A stretch of 64,000 nucleotides of DNA. Source: Burkholderiales bacterium (GTDB lineage: Bacteria > Pseudomonadota > Gammaproteobacteria > Burkholderiales > SG8-39). Below the pieces are notes generated by a model. It saw nothing but the letters and a program-made list of their open reading frames with translations, was not told the DNA's origin and did no database searches. The DNA lies in the NCBI GenBank assembly GCA_027493935.1, contig JAOSJV010000001.1:434001-498000 (forward strand), read 5' to 3'. This document shows, in pieces, positions 62,744 to 64,000 of this stretch (the first letter of the stretch is position 1; each line of letters opens with the position of its first letter). The position numbers and the translations under genes were made by a program.

Positions 62744-64000
62744 ATGTGCGGAATCTTCGGTTGCGTCGGTCCGATCGCCGAGCGGCATGCGGCCGCCTGC
62801 CTCGACACGCTCGCGCACCGCGGTCCGGACGGGCGCGGACTGTGGCACACGAGCGAGGTCACGCTCGGCCATCGCAGGCTGTCGATCCTCGATCTGTCGG
62901 ACACCGGCCGGCAGCCGATGTCCTACGCGCAGGGCCGCTACCGGATCACGTTCAACGGCGAGATCTACAACTTCGTCGAGATCCGCCGGGACCTCGAGCA
63001 GCGCGGGCACGTCTTCGCCGGATCCTCCGACACCGAGGTCATCCTGGCGGCGTACGCCGAGTGGGGGCTCGACGCGGTCACGCGGTTCAACGGCATGTGG
63101 GCGTTCGCGATCTGGGATGCGCTCGAGAAGCGCCTGGTGCTCTCGCGCGACCGGTTCGGCAAGAAGCCGCTGTTCTACGCGATGATCGGCGAGCGCTTCG
63201 TGTTCGCCTCGGAGATGAAGGCGATCTACCCGCTGCTCGCCGAGGTGCGGCCCGCGCGGGACTTCGAGTGGATGAAGCGCAACCTGTTCGTCTACGAATC
63301 CACCGACAAGTGCCTGGTGGAGGGGATCAAGCGCTTTCCGGCGGGGCACTCGGGGATCTTCGCCGGCGGCAGGCTCGCGCTCAGCCGCCACTGGAACACG
63401 CTCGACGCGCTGGTGGCGGCGCCCGCCCGGTACGAGGAGCAGGTCGAGCAGTTCCGCGCGCTGTTCATCGACGCGTGCCGGATCCGGATGCGCTCGGACG
63501 TGCCGATCGGGACGGCGCTGAGCGGGGGGATCGACTCGAGCGCGGTCGCGTCGACCATGGCGCACATCGCGCACCGGCTCGGCGGCGACCGCGTCGCCAG
63601 CGACTGGCAGCGGGCGTTCGTCGCGACCTTCCCCCGGCTCGCCGCTCGACGAGACCGCCTACGCCGAGAAGGGGTGGTCGACAAGCACGGCCTGAGCGCG
63701 ACCTTCGTGCCGATCGATCCCGCGCGGGCGATCGACAAGCTCGACTGGTACTTCTACCAGTTCGAGGAGCTCTACGTCACCAGCCCGATTCCCATGATCC
63801 AGCTCTACGGCGCGATGCGCGCGGGCGGGGTGATCGTCACCCTCGACGGACACGGGGCCGACGAGCTCTTCGTCGGCTACCCGAACGAGCTGTTCGAGGC
63901 GGCGGTGGGCTGCGACATCGCGCGCGACGAGATCGCGGAGCTGTACCGCGAGATGTTTCCGAAGGGCACGTCGCAGTTCCGCGTGCCGCGCAGCAACCGG
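62744..64000 (+). CDS. asnB: Asparagine synthase (glutamine-hydrolysing), 3' end beyond window
   Basis: ATG 62744; 419 codons are in the window and the frame is still open at its end. The N-terminal glutaminase domain begins MCGIFGCVGPI with the Cys2 nucleophile, then HRGPDGRGLWHTSEVTLGHR, RLSILDLSDTGRQPM and YRITFNGEIYNFVEIRRDL. The synthetase domain has the PP-loop TALSGGIDSSAVASTMAHI (about residue 260). At 63637-63680 two compensating indels turn FPGSPLDETAYAEK into a garbled stretch, after which VVDKHGL and TLDGHGADELFVGYP resume. Such AsnB-like enzymes in EPS loci often amidate sugar carboxyls or amino-sugar intermediates; plain asparagine synthesis is the alternative. Confidence 0.88.
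   Translation, partial: MCGIFGCVGPIAERHAAACLDTLAHRGPDGRGLWHTSEVTLGHRRLSILDLSDTGRQPMSYAQGRYRITFNGEIYNFVEIRRDLEQRGHVFAGSSDTEVILAAYAEWGLDAVTRFNGMWAFAIWDALEKRLVLSRDRFGKKPLFYAMIGERFVFASEMKAIYPLLAEVRPARDFEWMKRNLFVYESTDKCLVEGIKRFPAGHSGIFAGGRLALSRHWNTLDALVAAPARYEEQVEQFRALFIDACRIRMRSDVPIGTALSGGIDSSAVASTMAHIAHRLGGDRVASDWQRAFVATFPRLAARRDRLRREGVVDKHGLSATFVPIDPARAIDKLDWYFYQFEELYVTSPIPMIQLYGAMRAGGVIVTLDGHGADELFVGYPNELFEAAVGCDIARDEIAELYREMFPKGTSQFRVPRSNR

Overview
The window reads as chromosome of a GC-rich betaproteobacterium (Burkholderiales/Rhodocyclales-like). The grounds are very high GC with mostly G/C third positions, a PEP-CTERM/exosortase exopolysaccharide (EPS) system of the Methylobacillus eps type, and a UbiD - acyl-CoA ligase - Bug (TctC) receptor operon typical of that class. 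No rRNA, tRNA or CRISPR array was recognised.

Layout. (1) 1-10.3 kb: a secreted-protein start, galE, a lytic transglycosylase, three PEP-CTERM proteins (one frameshifted) and a cytochrome pair (NapC-like plus ethylbenzene-dehydrogenase-like) behind an FNR-type site. (2) 11.5-31.6 kb: first EPS locus. A long minus-strand run goes from epsD through epsE, epsF, epsG, the exosortase and epsI to a flippase, a polymerase, a glycoside hydrolase, two glycosyltransferases, a sulfotransferase and the APS kinase cysC. Nearby are epsL, a CAAX-type protease, a PEP-CTERM protein and a DUF1972-type glycosyltransferase. The 13.4-20.3 kb part has strikingly low GC. (3) 31.8-35.3 kb: the initiating sugar-phosphate transferase epsB, a VanZ-like protein and the PBP4-type peptidase dacB. 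(4) 36.5-42.7 kb: an IclR regulator and a decarboxylase/CoA-ligase/uptake/reductase operon, with a shared palindrome upstream of both units. (5) 42.7-49.3 kb: repeat arrays, gene remnants (serine hydrolase, nitrilase, glyoxalase, IS3), an orphan lipoprotein and cbpA-cbpM. (6) 49.6-64 kb: second EPS locus with epsL, epsE, epsF, epsG, flippase, polymerase, GT2, GMC oxidoreductase, GT4 and asparagine synthase. It has no second exosortase in the window.

Inferred workings: EpsB primes the lipid carrier, glycosyltransferases extend the unit, the sulfotransferase (fed with PAPS through CysC) sulfates it, the flippase and polymerase assemble it, EpsF/EpsG control chain length, and EpsE/EpsL export it. 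The exosortase processes PEP-CTERM proteins, several of which lie nearby.

Two features stand out. Six intergenic arrays are built from a modular hairpin repeat whose stem sequences differ between arrays while pairing is kept. A roughly 10-bp-period direct repeat with TTGACAA/TTGTCAA-like cores lies upstream of many EPS and secreted-protein genes.

Caution: many otherwise well-conserved genes carry one to three single-base frameshifts, often in homopolymer runs. Sequencing error is a serious alternative to real gene decay, so frameshifted genes are described as single loci spanning the whole reading.
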